The notes under the pieces were generated by a model. The model made no database searches, was not told the origin of the DNA, and worked only from the letters and a program-made list of their open reading frames with translations. DNA of 33,792 bases from Phocaeicola coprophilus DSM 18228 = JCM 13818 (lineage in GTDB: Bacteria > Bacteroidota > Bacteroidia > Bacteroidales > Bacteroidaceae): the NCBI RefSeq assembly GCF_000157915.1, contig NZ_EQ973643.1, positions 427,065-460,856 of the forward strand, written 5' to 3'. Positions 7,372 through 16,152 of the stretch are shown in pieces (position 1 is the first letter of the stretch; each line of letters begins with the position of its first letter). Position numbers and translations under genes: made by a program.

Positions 7372-9654
7372 TTACTCTTCCGGATGGCGCGAGAAGGAAT
7401 AAGGCAGATCATTCTCCAGAATGCCGCGAGACAGATTGGGCGTCGCACTCATCTCACATTCAATACGGCCTCCCTGCTGCAGGACAGCATGTTCCAGATA
7501 GTTTGCGGTATACTCTTTCCCATTGACAAGCATCCTGTTGAGGTAATAATTTGCGGGACTATTGCCGGGAGCGGCAATTTCCATCACATTCCCGTTTTCA
7601 AAATGAAGGAGAGCCTTCCTGAACAGCGGTGCCCCCAGAACATACTGATCTGTTCCCGGACATACCGGATAGAAGCCCAGCGCCGAGAATACATACCAGG
7701 CAGAAGTCTGTCCGTTGTCTTCATCCCCGCAATAGCCGTCGGGAGCAGGTGTGTAAAGACGATCCATCACCTGACGCAGCCAATATTGCGCCTTCCAGGG
7801 CTGGCCGGCATAATCATACAGGTAGATCATGTGCTGGATGGGCTGGTTGCCATGAGCATAATTCCCCATGTTCATCACGGTCATCTCCCGGATTTCATGG
7901 ATCACCTGCCCATAGTAACTGTCATCAAACAGGGGCGGAACATGAAACACCGAGTCAAGCATCTGCACGAAACTGTCTTTTCCACCCATCAGACTGATCA
8001 GTCCCTGCGGATCATGGAACACAGACCAGGTGTAATGCCAGCTGTTGCCCTCGGTAAAGGCATCTCCCCACTTCAGCGGAGAAAAGGGCTTCATGAACGT
8101 ACCGTTCTGATTCCTGCCGCGCATCAGCCGGGTTTCGGGATCAAAGAGATTCCTGTAGTTCATCGCACGGCGTGCAAAGACCTCCAGTTCTTTCTCCGGA
8201 CGGCCCAGCTTCCTGCCCAGCCGGTAAATGCACCAGTCATCGTAGGCATACTCCAGCGTACGGGCCGCATTCTCATTGATCTTCACATCATACGGGATAT
8301 ACCCCAGCCGGTTGTAGTATTCATAGCCCAGCCGTCCGGACGAGCTGACCGTGGGATGCGTCCCGCCGGCACCCGCCATCAGTCCGTTCCACAGTGTTTC
8401 CGTATCGTCCACGCAAATCCCTTTCAGGTATGCATCGGCCAGGACGGAAGCACTGTTGTTGCCCACCATGCAGTCACGATGGCCGGGACTGGACCACTCC
8501 GGGAAGAAGCCGCTCTCGCGGTAAGCATTCAGAAATCCCTCCTGCATCTCCCGGCTGACGGAAGGATACATCAGGTTCAGCAGCGGAAAGAGACAGCGGA
8601 AGGTATCCCACAGCCCGGTTCCGGTGTAATAATATCCCGGCAGCACCTGCCCTGTCGTGGGACTGTAATGCACGGTCTTTCCGCGGGCATCCACTTCATG
8701 GAACTTGTGAGGGAAAAGCAGCGAACGATACAGACAGGTGTAGAACGTGCGGTACTGATCCAGCGTTCCCCCTTCCACTTCCACACGTCCCAGCACCTCG
8801 TTCCAGCGTTCCCGGCCCTGCTGCGCCAGCTCCTCCAGCCCGACATCGCCCAGCTCCTTCAGATTCAGTTCCGCCTGTTCCGAACTGATGAAGGACGATG
8901 CCACCCGCACATGCACCTGCTCCCCCTTTGCCGTACGGAAGCCCACCACGGCCCCCGCATGTCCGGCCGTCTGCTCCAGCACATTTTCCGTCAGCACGGA
9001 ATCAGCAAAAGTCGCCCGGTACTCAAAAGGCCTGTCAAAGACCATGACAAAATAATTGCGGAAGCCGGCTGGCACTCCCCCGCTGTTACGGGTGGAATAC
9101 CCCACCACCTTGTTCTCTCCGGGAATGATCCGGACCGACGATCCCCTGTCGAAAGCATCCACCACGACATACGCCTGCTCCGTCTCCGGGAAGGTGAAGC
9201 GGAACAAGGCCGCCCGCTCCGTGGGAGCCATTTCCGCCACGACATCATGTTCGGCCAGGTATACCTTATAATAGTAAGGACGCAACGTCTCGCCCTTGTG
9301 CGAGAACCAGCTGGCCCGCCTGTCCTCATCGAACTCCGGACTGCCCGTCACCGGCATCAGCGAGAACTGGCCGAAGTCATTGATCCAGGGACTGGGCTGG
9401 TGCGTCTGCTTGAATCCCCGGATCCGGTTCGCCGTATACGTGTACTGCCATCCGTCTCCCATCTTCCCCGTCTGGGGAGTCCAGAAATTCATCCCCCAGG
9501 GCATGGCGGTCACCGGATAAGTGTTTCCGGCCGACAGTTCAAAGGACGACTGCGTCCCCATCAGCGGATTCACGTACTGTGTGAAATCCCTTTCCGCCGC
9601 CCGGAGCCCCAGCAGCCCAAGCAGCGCCGCGAAAGTCATGACCAGCCTGTTCAT
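7372..9654 (-). CDS. Glycoside hydrolase family 92 (exo-alpha-mannosidase), second gene of pair
   Basis: This 760-aa exported GH92 enzyme belongs to a family of calcium-dependent exo-alpha-mannosidases. I place the start at the ATG at 9654 because it gives a clean signal peptide (MNRLVMTFAALLGLLGLRAA) and overlaps the upstream GH92 stop as ATGA, implying translational coupling; an upstream in-frame start would add only nine hydrophilic residues. Family landmarks are NPLMGT near the N-terminus, GFKQTHQPSPW, EGNSWHYTW, HGNQP (about residue 602), and the strongly conserved GDEDNGQTSAWYVF followed by GFYPVCPG (about 640-660). The HGNQP segment differs from HGNEPSHH in its neighbour, so the two enzymes probably prefer different mannose linkages; this is inference. 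It has no lipobox and is likely soluble in the periplasm. Confidence 0.93.
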   Translation of the reverse strand: MNRLVMTFAALLGLLGLRAAERDFTQYVNPLMGTQSSFELSAGNTYPVTAMPWGMNFWTPQTGKMGDGWQYTYTANRIRGFKQTHQPSPWINDFGQFSLMPVTGSPEFDEDRRASWFSHKGETLRPYYYKVYLAEHDVVAEMAPTERAALFRFTFPETEQAYVVVDAFDRGSSVRIIPGENKVVGYSTRNSGGVPAGFRNYFVMVFDRPFEYRATFADSVLTENVLEQTAGHAGAVVGFRTAKGEQVHVRVASSFISSEQAELNLKELGDVGLEELAQQGRERWNEVLGRVEVEGGTLDQYRTFYTCLYRSLLFPHKFHEVDARGKTVHYSPTTGQVLPGYYYTGTGLWDTFRCLFPLLNLMYPSVSREMQEGFLNAYRESGFFPEWSSPGHRDCMVGNNSASVLADAYLKGICVDDTETLWNGLMAGAGGTHPTVSSSGRLGYEYYNRLGYIPYDVKINENAARTLEYAYDDWCIYRLGRKLGRPEKELEVFARRAMNYRNLFDPETRLMRGRNQNGTFMKPFSPLKWGDAFTEGNSWHYTWSVFHDPQGLISLMGGKDSFVQMLDSVFHVPPLFDDSYYGQVIHEIREMTVMNMGNYAHGNQPIQHMIYLYDYAGQPWKAQYWLRQVMDRLYTPAPDGYCGDEDNGQTSAWYVFSALGFYPVCPGTDQYVLGAPLFRKALLHFENGNVMEIAAPGNSPANYYLNRMLVNGKEYTANYLEHAVLQQGGRIECEMSATPNLSRGILENDLPYSFSRHPEE

Positions 9655-11972
9655 ACCCCCTCCGTCTCCTTTCCGTTCCACTTCTCCGGACGGTCGGACA
9701 TCACGAACTCCAGCACCCCGCCGGCCATCAGTTCCTCATGCGTGAAGAACGGCCCTTCCAGCGGCCTGCCGTTCAGCGTCGCCGAGCGGATATACTTGTT
9801 TTTCTCCGAATTGTTCTTCGCACGGATGACGAAAGTCTTTCCCCCTTCCAGGCGGAGAGTCACCTCATCGAAGAGCGGACGCCCGATGGAATACACCGGC
9901 CAGCCGGGACACACCTGATAGAAGCCCATGGCATTCATCACATACCAGGCCGACATCTGTCCGCAGTCCTCATTGCCCGACAGCCCGTCGGGAGCGTCCG
10001 AATAGAGCGTGCGGAGCACCTGGTCCACCAGCTCCTGCGTACGCCAGGGCACCCCGGCATAGTTATACAGATGCGTGATGTGGTGGCTCGGCTCGTTGCC
10101 GTGGGCATACTGCCCGATCAGCCCCGAGATATCGGCCGACACCTGATCCCCCTCCAGCCGCGGATCGGCCGTGAAGAGCGAATCCAGCCTCCGGGCAAAG
10201 CGTTCGCGCCCGCCCATCAGCTCCATCAGCCCCTCCGGATCGTGGGGAACAAACCAGCTCCACTGCCAGGCATTCCCCTCGCAATAGTCATCGTTCCGGT
10301 GATCCGACGCATACGGATTGAAAGGCTCACGCCACTTGCCGCCGGAGTCCAGCCCCCGCATGAAGCCCGTGGACGGATCGTAATAAGTGCGGTAGCCCTG
10401 CGCAAAGGCCTCATACCTGCGGGCATTGGCCGTGTCGCCCAGTTCGCGGGCCAGCAGGGCGATGCACCAGTCATCGTAGGCATACTCCAGCGCCTTGGCC
10501 ACGGCCTCCTTGTCCCGGTCGCAGGGCACATAGCCCACGGCATTCTTCCAGTAGCGTGCCCGCGGCATGACGTAAGGAATCATCCAGTCCGGACAGCGGA
10601 TGCCCGTCGTGTCATACTCGGCAGCGCGGAGAGCCGCCCGGTAAGCCTTCCGCACGTCGAAGCTGCGGCAGCCCTTCGCCCAGGCATCGGCCACGAGCGA
10701 AACGGCATGATAGCCGATCATCGTCCCCGTATAGTTTGACGCCATGTCCCACTTGGGATAGATGCCCCCTTCCTCACTCTTGGCGATGAGCGAGCGGATC
10801 ATCTCCGCGTTGAGCTCCGGCCGGAGGATGGTCAGCAGGGGATGCAGGGCGCGGAAGGTATCCCACAGGGAGAAGATGGTGTAGTACGTCTCTCCCTCCT
10901 TCGTCCGGCGGATGTTGTGATCCATCCCCAGATAGCGGCCGTCCACGTCCGAAAAGACAGTGGGAGCAATCAGGGCATGATACAGTCCCGTGTAGAACAC
11001 CCTGCGCCGGACGGGATCGGCCGTGCGGACCTCAATGCGCGAAAGCTCGCGGTTCCACGCTGCGGCAGCCGCCCTGCGCACCCCGTCGAAGTCCCATCCG
11101 GGAATCTCCTGCTCCACGTTGGCACGGGCTCCCTCCATGTCCACGGCCGACAGGCCCGTCTTCACCATCACCTGTTCGCCCTCGGCCAGCGGGGCAAAGC
11201 GCAGCAGGGCTTTCATGCGGGGCCGGGGGGAGGCTCCGCATGAAGGGGGCAGGGTGTCGTTCACCAGCCGGAAGGTGAAGGGACGCGAAAAGACCATATA
11301 GAAGCACACAGGCTGGTCGGGCGCCCAGTAGGCCGTGCGCTTGCGTCCGCGCAGGGTGGAGTCGTTCACCTGCTCGATCAGCATGTCGCGGTTGGTCTGC
11401 CGCTGCAGGCTGTAGTCCAGATCGAGGATCATCCCTGCACCGGATGTGGCGGGATAGGTGTAGCGGTGGATAGCTGCACGGCAAGTAGCCGTCAGCTCCG
11501 CACGGACACCATAACGGGAGAGGTAAACGGAATAATATCCCGGCACAGCCACTTCATCATCATGTGAAAACGACGAACAATAAGGCATCTGCTGCCCAGT
11601 CGGTTCCTCTGTTCCGATACACTGTTCTCCCACTGTGGGCATCAGCAGCACATCACCATAGTCACAGCATCCGGTTCCGCTCAGACGATTATGCGAAAAA
11701 CCATTGATTGTAGAATCGTTGTAATAGTACCCCGAACAGGAATCCCATCCGTCCAGACGAGTATCCGGTCCGGGCTGGACCATACCGTGAGGCACAACAG
11801 GCCCCGGAAAGGTATGCCCGTGTCCTCCTGTCCCGATCAGCGGATTAACAAATTGCGTATAGTCCGTGCCGGCTGTTTCTCTTTCCGAACACGATGTGGC
11901 CGAGATGAGCAGAACGGCCATCGTTAGCCGGCTTCCCAACCTGAAAATCTTTCTCCATGGGTGTGATTTCAT
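9651..11972 (-). CDS. Glycoside hydrolase family 92 lipoprotein (exo-alpha-mannosidase), first gene of pair
   Basis: This 773-aa protein has a type II signal peptide ending ISATSC, predicting a lipid-anchored enzyme. GH92 landmarks are NPLIGTGGHGHTFPG at the N-terminus, GFSHNRLSGTGC, CEGNAWQWSWFVPHD, HGNEPSHH (about residue 624), GNEDCGQMSAWYVMNAMGFY and VCPG (about 665-690), and a C-terminal beta-sandwich that continues to the end. The full family length is present. Known GH92 members remove terminal alpha-mannose with calcium, and HGNEPSHH is the form common in alpha-1,2-acting members, which I state from memory. It is the first gene of the minus-strand pair, overlapping the second by four bases, and is divergent from acpP across a 477-base spacer. 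Confidence 0.94.
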   Translation of the reverse strand: MKSHPWRKIFRLGSRLTMAVLLISATSCSERETAGTDYTQFVNPLIGTGGHGHTFPGPVVPHGMVQPGPDTRLDGWDSCSGYYYNDSTINGFSHNRLSGTGCCDYGDVLLMPTVGEQCIGTEEPTGQQMPYCSSFSHDDEVAVPGYYSVYLSRYGVRAELTATCRAAIHRYTYPATSGAGMILDLDYSLQRQTNRDMLIEQVNDSTLRGRKRTAYWAPDQPVCFYMVFSRPFTFRLVNDTLPPSCGASPRPRMKALLRFAPLAEGEQVMVKTGLSAVDMEGARANVEQEIPGWDFDGVRRAAAAAWNRELSRIEVRTADPVRRRVFYTGLYHALIAPTVFSDVDGRYLGMDHNIRRTKEGETYYTIFSLWDTFRALHPLLTILRPELNAEMIRSLIAKSEEGGIYPKWDMASNYTGTMIGYHAVSLVADAWAKGCRSFDVRKAYRAALRAAEYDTTGIRCPDWMIPYVMPRARYWKNAVGYVPCDRDKEAVAKALEYAYDDWCIALLARELGDTANARRYEAFAQGYRTYYDPSTGFMRGLDSGGKWREPFNPYASDHRNDDYCEGNAWQWSWFVPHDPEGLMELMGGRERFARRLDSLFTADPRLEGDQVSADISGLIGQYAHGNEPSHHITHLYNYAGVPWRTQELVDQVLRTLYSDAPDGLSGNEDCGQMSAWYVMNAMGFYQVCPGWPVYSIGRPLFDEVTLRLEGGKTFVIRAKNNSEKNKYIRSATLNGRPLEGPFFTHEELMAGGVLEFVMSDRPEKWNGKETEGV

Positions 11973-12365
11973 TGTCTTGTTGATTGGTGGATTAAAAAAC
12001 TCTTTAATTTCTTTCTCAAGACACTAATCTCCCGAAATTCGAATGCCACAAAACAGATCTTCAAAGAAGCAGTCTCTGAGCAACCGGTCTTCAAGAAACG
12101 ACCTCCGTATCATCATTTCCGTGGAAGGATTTCCTGTCCCAGACTCCGGGTAACCTCATTCATGATCTGTTCATTTCCCCTGATGAAAGAGAGAATAGTG
12201 TCATATGCGCAAAATTACAAAAATCTGTTGCCCAGCCAAGAAGAATCATATCAAAAAACACTCCTTTCCCAACGAGTTTAAAAGACAATTTCCTTCCATT
12301 TTCACCTTTTTCGTGCACAGAAAGAGATAAAATGTGCAAAGAACATGCATTTATTTGCCCGAATA
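11973..12365. other. Divergent spacer between GH92 pair and acpP, no gene seen
   Basis: The GH92 and acpP start codons are 477 bases apart. A minus-strand 84-codon frame (12160-12414) has no recognisable features and overlaps the acpP promoter, so I do not call it. Apart from the promoters listed separately I see no terminator or clear repeat. Confidence 0.4.
12210..12240 (-). promoter_or_regulatory. Possible minus-strand promoter for the GH92 pair
   Basis: Read on the minus strand, CTTG (12240-12237) is followed after 19 bases by TAATTTTG (12217-12210), close to TTTG-N19-21-TAnnTTTG. The leader to the GH92 ATG would be about 230 bases, which is long. The call is tentative. Confidence 0.3.
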
Positions 12366-12397
12366 TTTGTTTAGAAGAAGAAATATTTATTCCTTTG
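12366..12397 (+). promoter_or_regulatory. acpP-fabF-rnc promoter (TTTG - 20 bp - TTCCTTTG)
   Basis: TTTG at 12366-12369 is separated by exactly 20 bases from TTCCTTTG at 12390-12397. This fits the Bacteroidota vegetative consensus TTTG-N19-21-TAnnTTTG with one mismatch. The start codon of acpP lies about 50 bases downstream. Confidence 0.6.
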
Positions 12398-12449
12398 CAG
12401 CGGAATATAAACATTTTTACTCTATTTATAAACTTTAAAATTTAGAATT

Positions 12450-12686
12450 ATGTCTGAAATCGCATCAAAAGTACAGAAAATTATTGTTGATAAGTTGGGC
12501 GTAGAAGAATCAGAAGTAACTCCGGCAGCTAGCTTCACTAACGACCTGGGTGCTGACTCTTTGGATACAGTTGAACTGATTATGGAATTCGAAAAAGAAT
12601 TCGGTATCTCTATTCCTGATGATCAGGCAGAAAAGATCCAGACTGTAGGCGACGCCATCTCTTACATCGAGGCTAACGCAAAATAA
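12450..12686 (+). CDS. acpP: Acyl carrier protein
   Basis: This 78-residue acidic protein carries the growing acyl chain in type II fatty-acid synthesis in the cytoplasm. The 4'-phosphopantetheine attachment site is S37 in [10 protein letters not shown], followed by the conserved acidic helix [12 protein letters not shown]. Length and sequence are those of a normal bacterial AcpP. It is the first gene of a compact operon, with fabF starting 16 bases after its stop, and has its own well-placed promoter. Local composition is ordinary for a core gene and less G+C-rich than the GH92 genes next door. Confidence 0.98.
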   Translation: MSEIASKVQKIIVDKLGVEESEVTPAASFTNDLGADSLDTVELIMEFEKEFGISIPDDQAEKIQTVGDAISYIEANAK

Positions 12687-12702
12687 TTAATTCTACCTCT
12701 TT

Positions 12703-13968
12703 ATGGAATTAAAAAGAGTAGTAGTAACAGGTCTTGGTGCGCTGACCCCTGTTGGTAACAATGTTTCAGATTTCTGGAACAACCTGATCAACGGAGTAAG
12801 CGGAGCAGGACTTATTACTCATTTTGACGCATCCAAGTTCAAGACTCAGTTTGCCTGCGAAGTGAAAAACTTCAACCCGACCGATTTCATCGACCGGAAA
12901 GAAGTTCGCAAAATGGATCTTTATACACAATATGCTATTACTGCTGCCAAAGAAGCTGTAGCAGACGCTGGCATTGATGTGGAAAAAGAAGACTTGAACA
13001 AAATCGGTGTGATCTTCGGAGTAGGTATCGGCGGTATCCACACTTTCGAAGAAGAAGTAATGAATTACGCACAGACCAAAGACACAATCGGTCCGCGTTT
13101 CAATCCGTTCTTCATTCCGAAGATGATTGCCGACATTGCATCCGGACAAATCTCTATGATTTACGGATTCCATGGTCCTAACTTTACCACCACCTCCGCT
13201 TGTGCTTCTTCTTCCAACGCGATTGCTGATGCATTCAATTATATCCGTCTGGGAAAAGCCAACATGATCGTTACCGGTGGTGCTGAAGCTGCTATCTTCC
13301 CTGCCGGAGTAGGAGGATTCAACGCGATGAATGCCCTCTCTACCCGCAACGACGATCCCACTCGTGCTTCACGTCCGTTCAGCGCAAGCCGTGACGGTTT
13401 CGTAATGGGTGAAGGAGCCGGATGTCTGATTCTGGAAGAACTGGAACACGCTAAAGCCCGTGGCGCAAAGATTTATGCCGAACTGGCCGGAACTGGTGCT
13501 TCTGCCGATGCTTATCATATCACAGCTTCTCATCCTGAAGGTCTGGGTGCGAAACTGGTGATGACCAATGCACTGGAAGATGCAGGTTTGCAGCCGGAAG
13601 ATATCGACTATATCAATGTTCACGGTACATCTACCCCGGTAGGTGATATCTCAGAAGTGAAAGCTATCCAGGCTCTCTTCGGAGAACATGCCTATAAGCT
13701 GAACATCAGTTCTACCAAGTCAATGACCGGTCACTTGCTGGGTGCTGCCGGAGCTGTAGAAGCTATCGCCAGCGTATTATCTGTGAAGAACGACATTGTT
13801 CCTCCGACCATCAACCACGAAGAAGGAGATAACGATGAACAGATCGATTATAACCTTAACTTCACTTTCAATAAGGCACAGCACCGTACGGTTCGTGCTG
13901 CATTGAGCAACACCTTTGGTTTCGGTGGACACAATGCATGTGTAATCGTCAAAAAATACACTGAATAA
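12703..13968 (+). CDS. fabF: Beta-ketoacyl-ACP synthase II
   Basis: This 421-residue condensing enzyme elongates acyl-ACP with malonyl-ACP. The thiolase-fold catalytic residues are all visible: C167 in TTSACASSSNA, H307 in NVHGTSTPVGD and H344 in MTGHLLGAAGAVEA. The N-terminus RVVVTGLGALTPVGN and the C-terminus FGFGGHNA are typical of FabF, and the length matches the family. It lies between acpP, its substrate carrier, and rnc, in the arrangement common in Bacteroidota. It is preceded by no obvious Shine-Dalgarno, as is usual in this phylum. Confidence 0.98.
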   Translation: MELKRVVVTGLGALTPVGNNVSDFWNNLINGVSGAGLITHFDASKFKTQFACEVKNFNPTDFIDRKEVRKMDLYTQYAITAAKEAVADAGIDVEKEDLNKIGVIFGVGIGGIHTFEEEVMNYAQTKDTIGPRFNPFFIPKMIADIASGQISMIYGFHGPNFTTTSACASSSNAIADAFNYIRLGKANMIVTGGAEAAIFPAGVGGFNAMNALSTRNDDPTRASRPFSASRDGFVMGEGAGCLILEELEHAKARGAKIYAELAGTGASADAYHITASHPEGLGAKLVMTNALEDAGLQPEDIDYINVHGTSTPVGDISEVKAIQALFGEHAYKLNISSTKSMTGHLLGAAGAVEAIASVLSVKNDIVPPTINHEEGDNDEQIDYNLNFTFNKAQHRTVRAALSNTFGFGGHNACVIVKKYTE

Positions 13969-13971
13969 ACT

Positions 13972-14898
13972 GTGTTTAGCAATATAACAGATAAGATAAG
14001 ACTCTTTTTCCGCAAGGACAAGGAGCCTTATCTTTGTTTTTACAGAATGCTGGGATTCTATCCGAGAAACATCGAAATCTACCAGCAGGCTCTGCTGCAC
14101 AAGTCTTCATCGGTTAAGGAAAAAGGACGATTACTCAACAATGAACGTCTGGAATTTCTGGGCGATGCCATTCTGGATGCAGTAGTAGCAGATATTGTCT
14201 ATAAGAAATTCGAAGGAAAGCGTGAGGGATTTCTCACCAATACCCGTTCCAAGATCGTACAGCGTGAAACGTTGAATCAGGTAGCTGTTCAGATCGGGCT
14301 GGATAAACTGATCAAGTTTACAACCCGTCAGTCGTCACACAACAGCTATATGTCCGGAAACGCATTTGAGGCACTGGTGGGCGCCATTTATCTGGACAGA
14401 GGATATGATGCCTGCAAGAAATTCATGGAGGAACGTATCATCGCCCAATACCTGAATATTGACAAGATCTCACGCAAAGAGGTCAACTTCAAGTCAAAAC
14501 TGATCGAATGGAGCCAGAAGAACAAATTTGAAGTAGAATTCCGACTGACAGGCCAGTCCATAGACAGTGACTCGAATCCAATATTCGAAACACAAGTCAT
14601 GGTTGAAAACATCCCTGCCGGGGAAGGAAAAGGTTACTCCAAAAAAGAATCGCAGCAACTGGCTGCTCAGGAGACCTTGAAGCAAATCAAAACTGATCCC
14701 AAATTCATCGATCAGATCTTTGCCGCTAAAGCACAGCGCGAGCAGGCACAGGAAACAACTACAACTGAAGTACCTGAAGCATCTGCCTCCAACACACCGC
14801 TGACAGCGATAGCAACAGAAGAGGAAGTTATCCTTGAAAAGTTCGAAGACACCGAACGGATTATTTCCGAAGCCGAAGAGGCTGCTTTCAAAGACTGA
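13972..14898 (+). CDS. rnc: Ribonuclease III
   Basis: This double-stranded-RNA endonuclease processes rRNA and structured mRNAs. The signature NERLEFLGDAIL begins at residue 57, and the second acidic cluster is in GNAFEALVGAIYLD. A double-stranded-RNA-binding domain follows (about residues 165-235, ending KKESQQLAAQETL). The protein is 308 aa, longer than the E. coli enzyme, because of a roughly 60-residue Glu/Thr/Ala-rich, probably disordered tail. The start is GTG at 13972, only three bases after the fabF stop, and yields the N-terminus MFSNITDKIRLFF; no ATG fits better, the next Met being about residue 26 inside the domain. Translation is probably coupled to fabF. Confidence 0.96.
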   Translation: MFSNITDKIRLFFRKDKEPYLCFYRMLGFYPRNIEIYQQALLHKSSSVKEKGRLLNNERLEFLGDAILDAVVADIVYKKFEGKREGFLTNTRSKIVQRETLNQVAVQIGLDKLIKFTTRQSSHNSYMSGNAFEALVGAIYLDRGYDACKKFMEERIIAQYLNIDKISRKEVNFKSKLIEWSQKNKFEVEFRLTGQSIDSDSNPIFETQVMVENIPAGEGKGYSKKESQQLAAQETLKQIKTDPKFIDQIFAAKAQREQAQETTTTEVPEASASNTPLTAIATEEEVILEKFEDTERIISEAEEAAFKD

Positions 14899-14919
14899 CC
14901 CCGTGTCTGTCTTCTCCGT

Positions 14920-14968
14920 AAAGGACAAGTGATGATTGAAAAACAACATCAGTCATCACCTGTCCTTT
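14920..14968. terminator. Long hairpin between rnc and pfkA, bidirectional terminator
   Basis: AAAGGACA (14920-14927) pairs with TGTCCTTT (14961-14968). The stem continues after one A-C mismatch with GTGATGA / TCATCAC and a few more pairs, around a short A-rich loop. It sits between two converging stops. There is no strong U-tract directly after either arm, so termination may be only partly intrinsic. Confidence 0.6.
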
Positions 14969-14999
14969 CTTAGTCTGTAGTATTATAAAAACCTTTTTT

Positions 15000-16010
15000 T
15001 CATCCGAAACAGATCCCCATACGGCGACCCTGTACCACAAGGTCATTGTCCTCGGTCACAAGTTTCAGTTTACCCGCTACTTCCGTCAGGGGGACAGCAC
15101 CCATACTGTTTCCCTGCAGGGCTACCATGTGTCCGAAGCGGCCTTCTGCAATCAGCTGAGTAGCATATCCGCCCATGCGCGTAGCAAGGTTACGGTCAAA
15201 TGCCGTCGGACTTCCGCCGCGCTGAATGTATCCGAGTACCGTTTCACGGGTTTCGAATCCGGTTTCATATTCAATTTCTTCAGCTATATACTGGGCTGCT
15301 TTCTTGCCATCCACAGTAGGAATTCCTTCTGCCACTACCACAATTGAGTATGGCTTTCCTTTCTTCAGACGGTTGATAATGGCATCTCCGATGCGATGGA
15401 TATCAAAAGGAATCTCCGGGAGCAGGATAATATCTCCTCCTCCGGCCATGCCTGAATAGAGCGCAATCCATCCGGCCTTATGTCCCATCACTTCGATCAC
15501 CATCACCCGCTGGTGAGACGTTGCCGTGGAGTGCAACCGGTCAATGGCATCGGTCGCAATGCTTACCGCTGAATCGAAGCCGAACGAGAAATCAGTGCCC
15601 CACACATCATTATCGATCGTTTTGGGAATACTGATGACATTCACACCTGTCTCCGCCAGCCTGGCTGCAGTTTTCTGCGTACCGTTTCCACCGATACAGA
15701 CAATACAGTCCAGCCCTCTTTCGCGGATCGTCTGAAGCATCATGGCAGGCTTGTCTTCCGAGACCGCTGTTCCCCGTCGCTTGAAAGGTTTTTCACGCGA
15801 CGTTCCCAAAATGGTTCCGCCCATATTCAGCAACCCGGTCAGCGATGCTTCCGTCAATGGAACCACATCATTATCCACCAGCCCGCGAAAGCCGCTGTGA
15901 ATACCGAATACTTCCATGCCATAATGGTTGATTGCCGTCTTGCATACCCCGCGAATAGTCGCATTAATGCCCGGACAATCACCTCCCGAAGTCAAGATTC
16001 CAATTCTCAT
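15000..16010 (-). CDS. pfkA: 6-phosphofructokinase
   Basis: This 336-residue cytoplasmic enzyme phosphorylates fructose 6-phosphate to fructose 1,6-bisphosphate. The N-terminal nucleotide loop is ILTSGGDCPGIN, and the catalytic segment PKTIDND carries the expected base D133. GGNGTQ lies at 107-112, and the substrate segments EVMGHKAGWIA and GYIQRGGSP are present. Compared with E. coli PfkA (GGDGS, PGTIDND), Asp103 is Asn here (N109), Gly104 is kept (G110), and Gly124 is Lys (K130). Lys at that position is typical of the mixed ATP/PPi lineage, while Gly at 104 favours ATP, so I predict an ATP enzyme of the mixed-substrate clade. It is a single gene convergent with rnc and divergent from the GH3-auxin gene. 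Confidence 0.95.
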   Translation of the reverse strand: MRIGILTSGGDCPGINATIRGVCKTAINHYGMEVFGIHSGFRGLVDNDVVPLTEASLTGLLNMGGTILGTSREKPFKRRGTAVSEDKPAMMLQTIRERGLDCIVCIGGNGTQKTAARLAETGVNVISIPKTIDNDVWGTDFSFGFDSAVSIATDAIDRLHSTATSHQRVMVIEVMGHKAGWIALYSGMAGGGDIILLPEIPFDIHRIGDAIINRLKKGKPYSIVVVAEGIPTVDGKKAAQYIAEEIEYETGFETRETVLGYIQRGGSPTAFDRNLATRMGGYATQLIAEGRFGHMVALQGNSMGAVPLTEVAGKLKLVTEDNDLVVQGRRMGICFG

Positions 16011-16035
16011 ATTCGTTTGTATTTACTTTGAGACG

Positions 16036-16043
16036 TAAAGGTA
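16036..16043 (-). promoter_or_regulatory. Probable -7 element of the pfkA promoter (TACCTTTA)
   Basis: On the minus strand TACCTTTA differs from TAnnTTTG only in the last base and lies 26 bases before the pfkA ATG. No correctly spaced TTTG was found upstream. Confidence 0.35.
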
Positions 16044-16114
16044 AGAAAAAAGCAGTGAATTGTGAAATCTCAAAAAAAAATAATTGTACAACCCGATAAT
16101 ACGCGGAAAAAATC

Positions 16115-16122
16115 TACCTTTG
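16115..16122 (+). promoter_or_regulatory. -7 element (TACCTTTG) for the GH3-auxin operon
   Basis: TACCTTTG is an exact match to TAnnTTTG, 31 bases before the ATG at 16153, in the divergent spacer with pfkA. A TTG lies further upstream than the usual spacing, so only the -7 box is claimed. Confidence 0.5.
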
Positions 16123-16152
16123 CAATAATTTGAATCTGAAACAGAAGAAACA

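Noticed and set aside
7384-9918. 844-codon plus-strand open frame antisense to the GH92 pair
   Set aside because: It overlaps two GH92 genes that carry complete family motifs; its translation has no domain, no signal and biased His/Arg/Pro composition expected from the complement of a G+C-rich gene.
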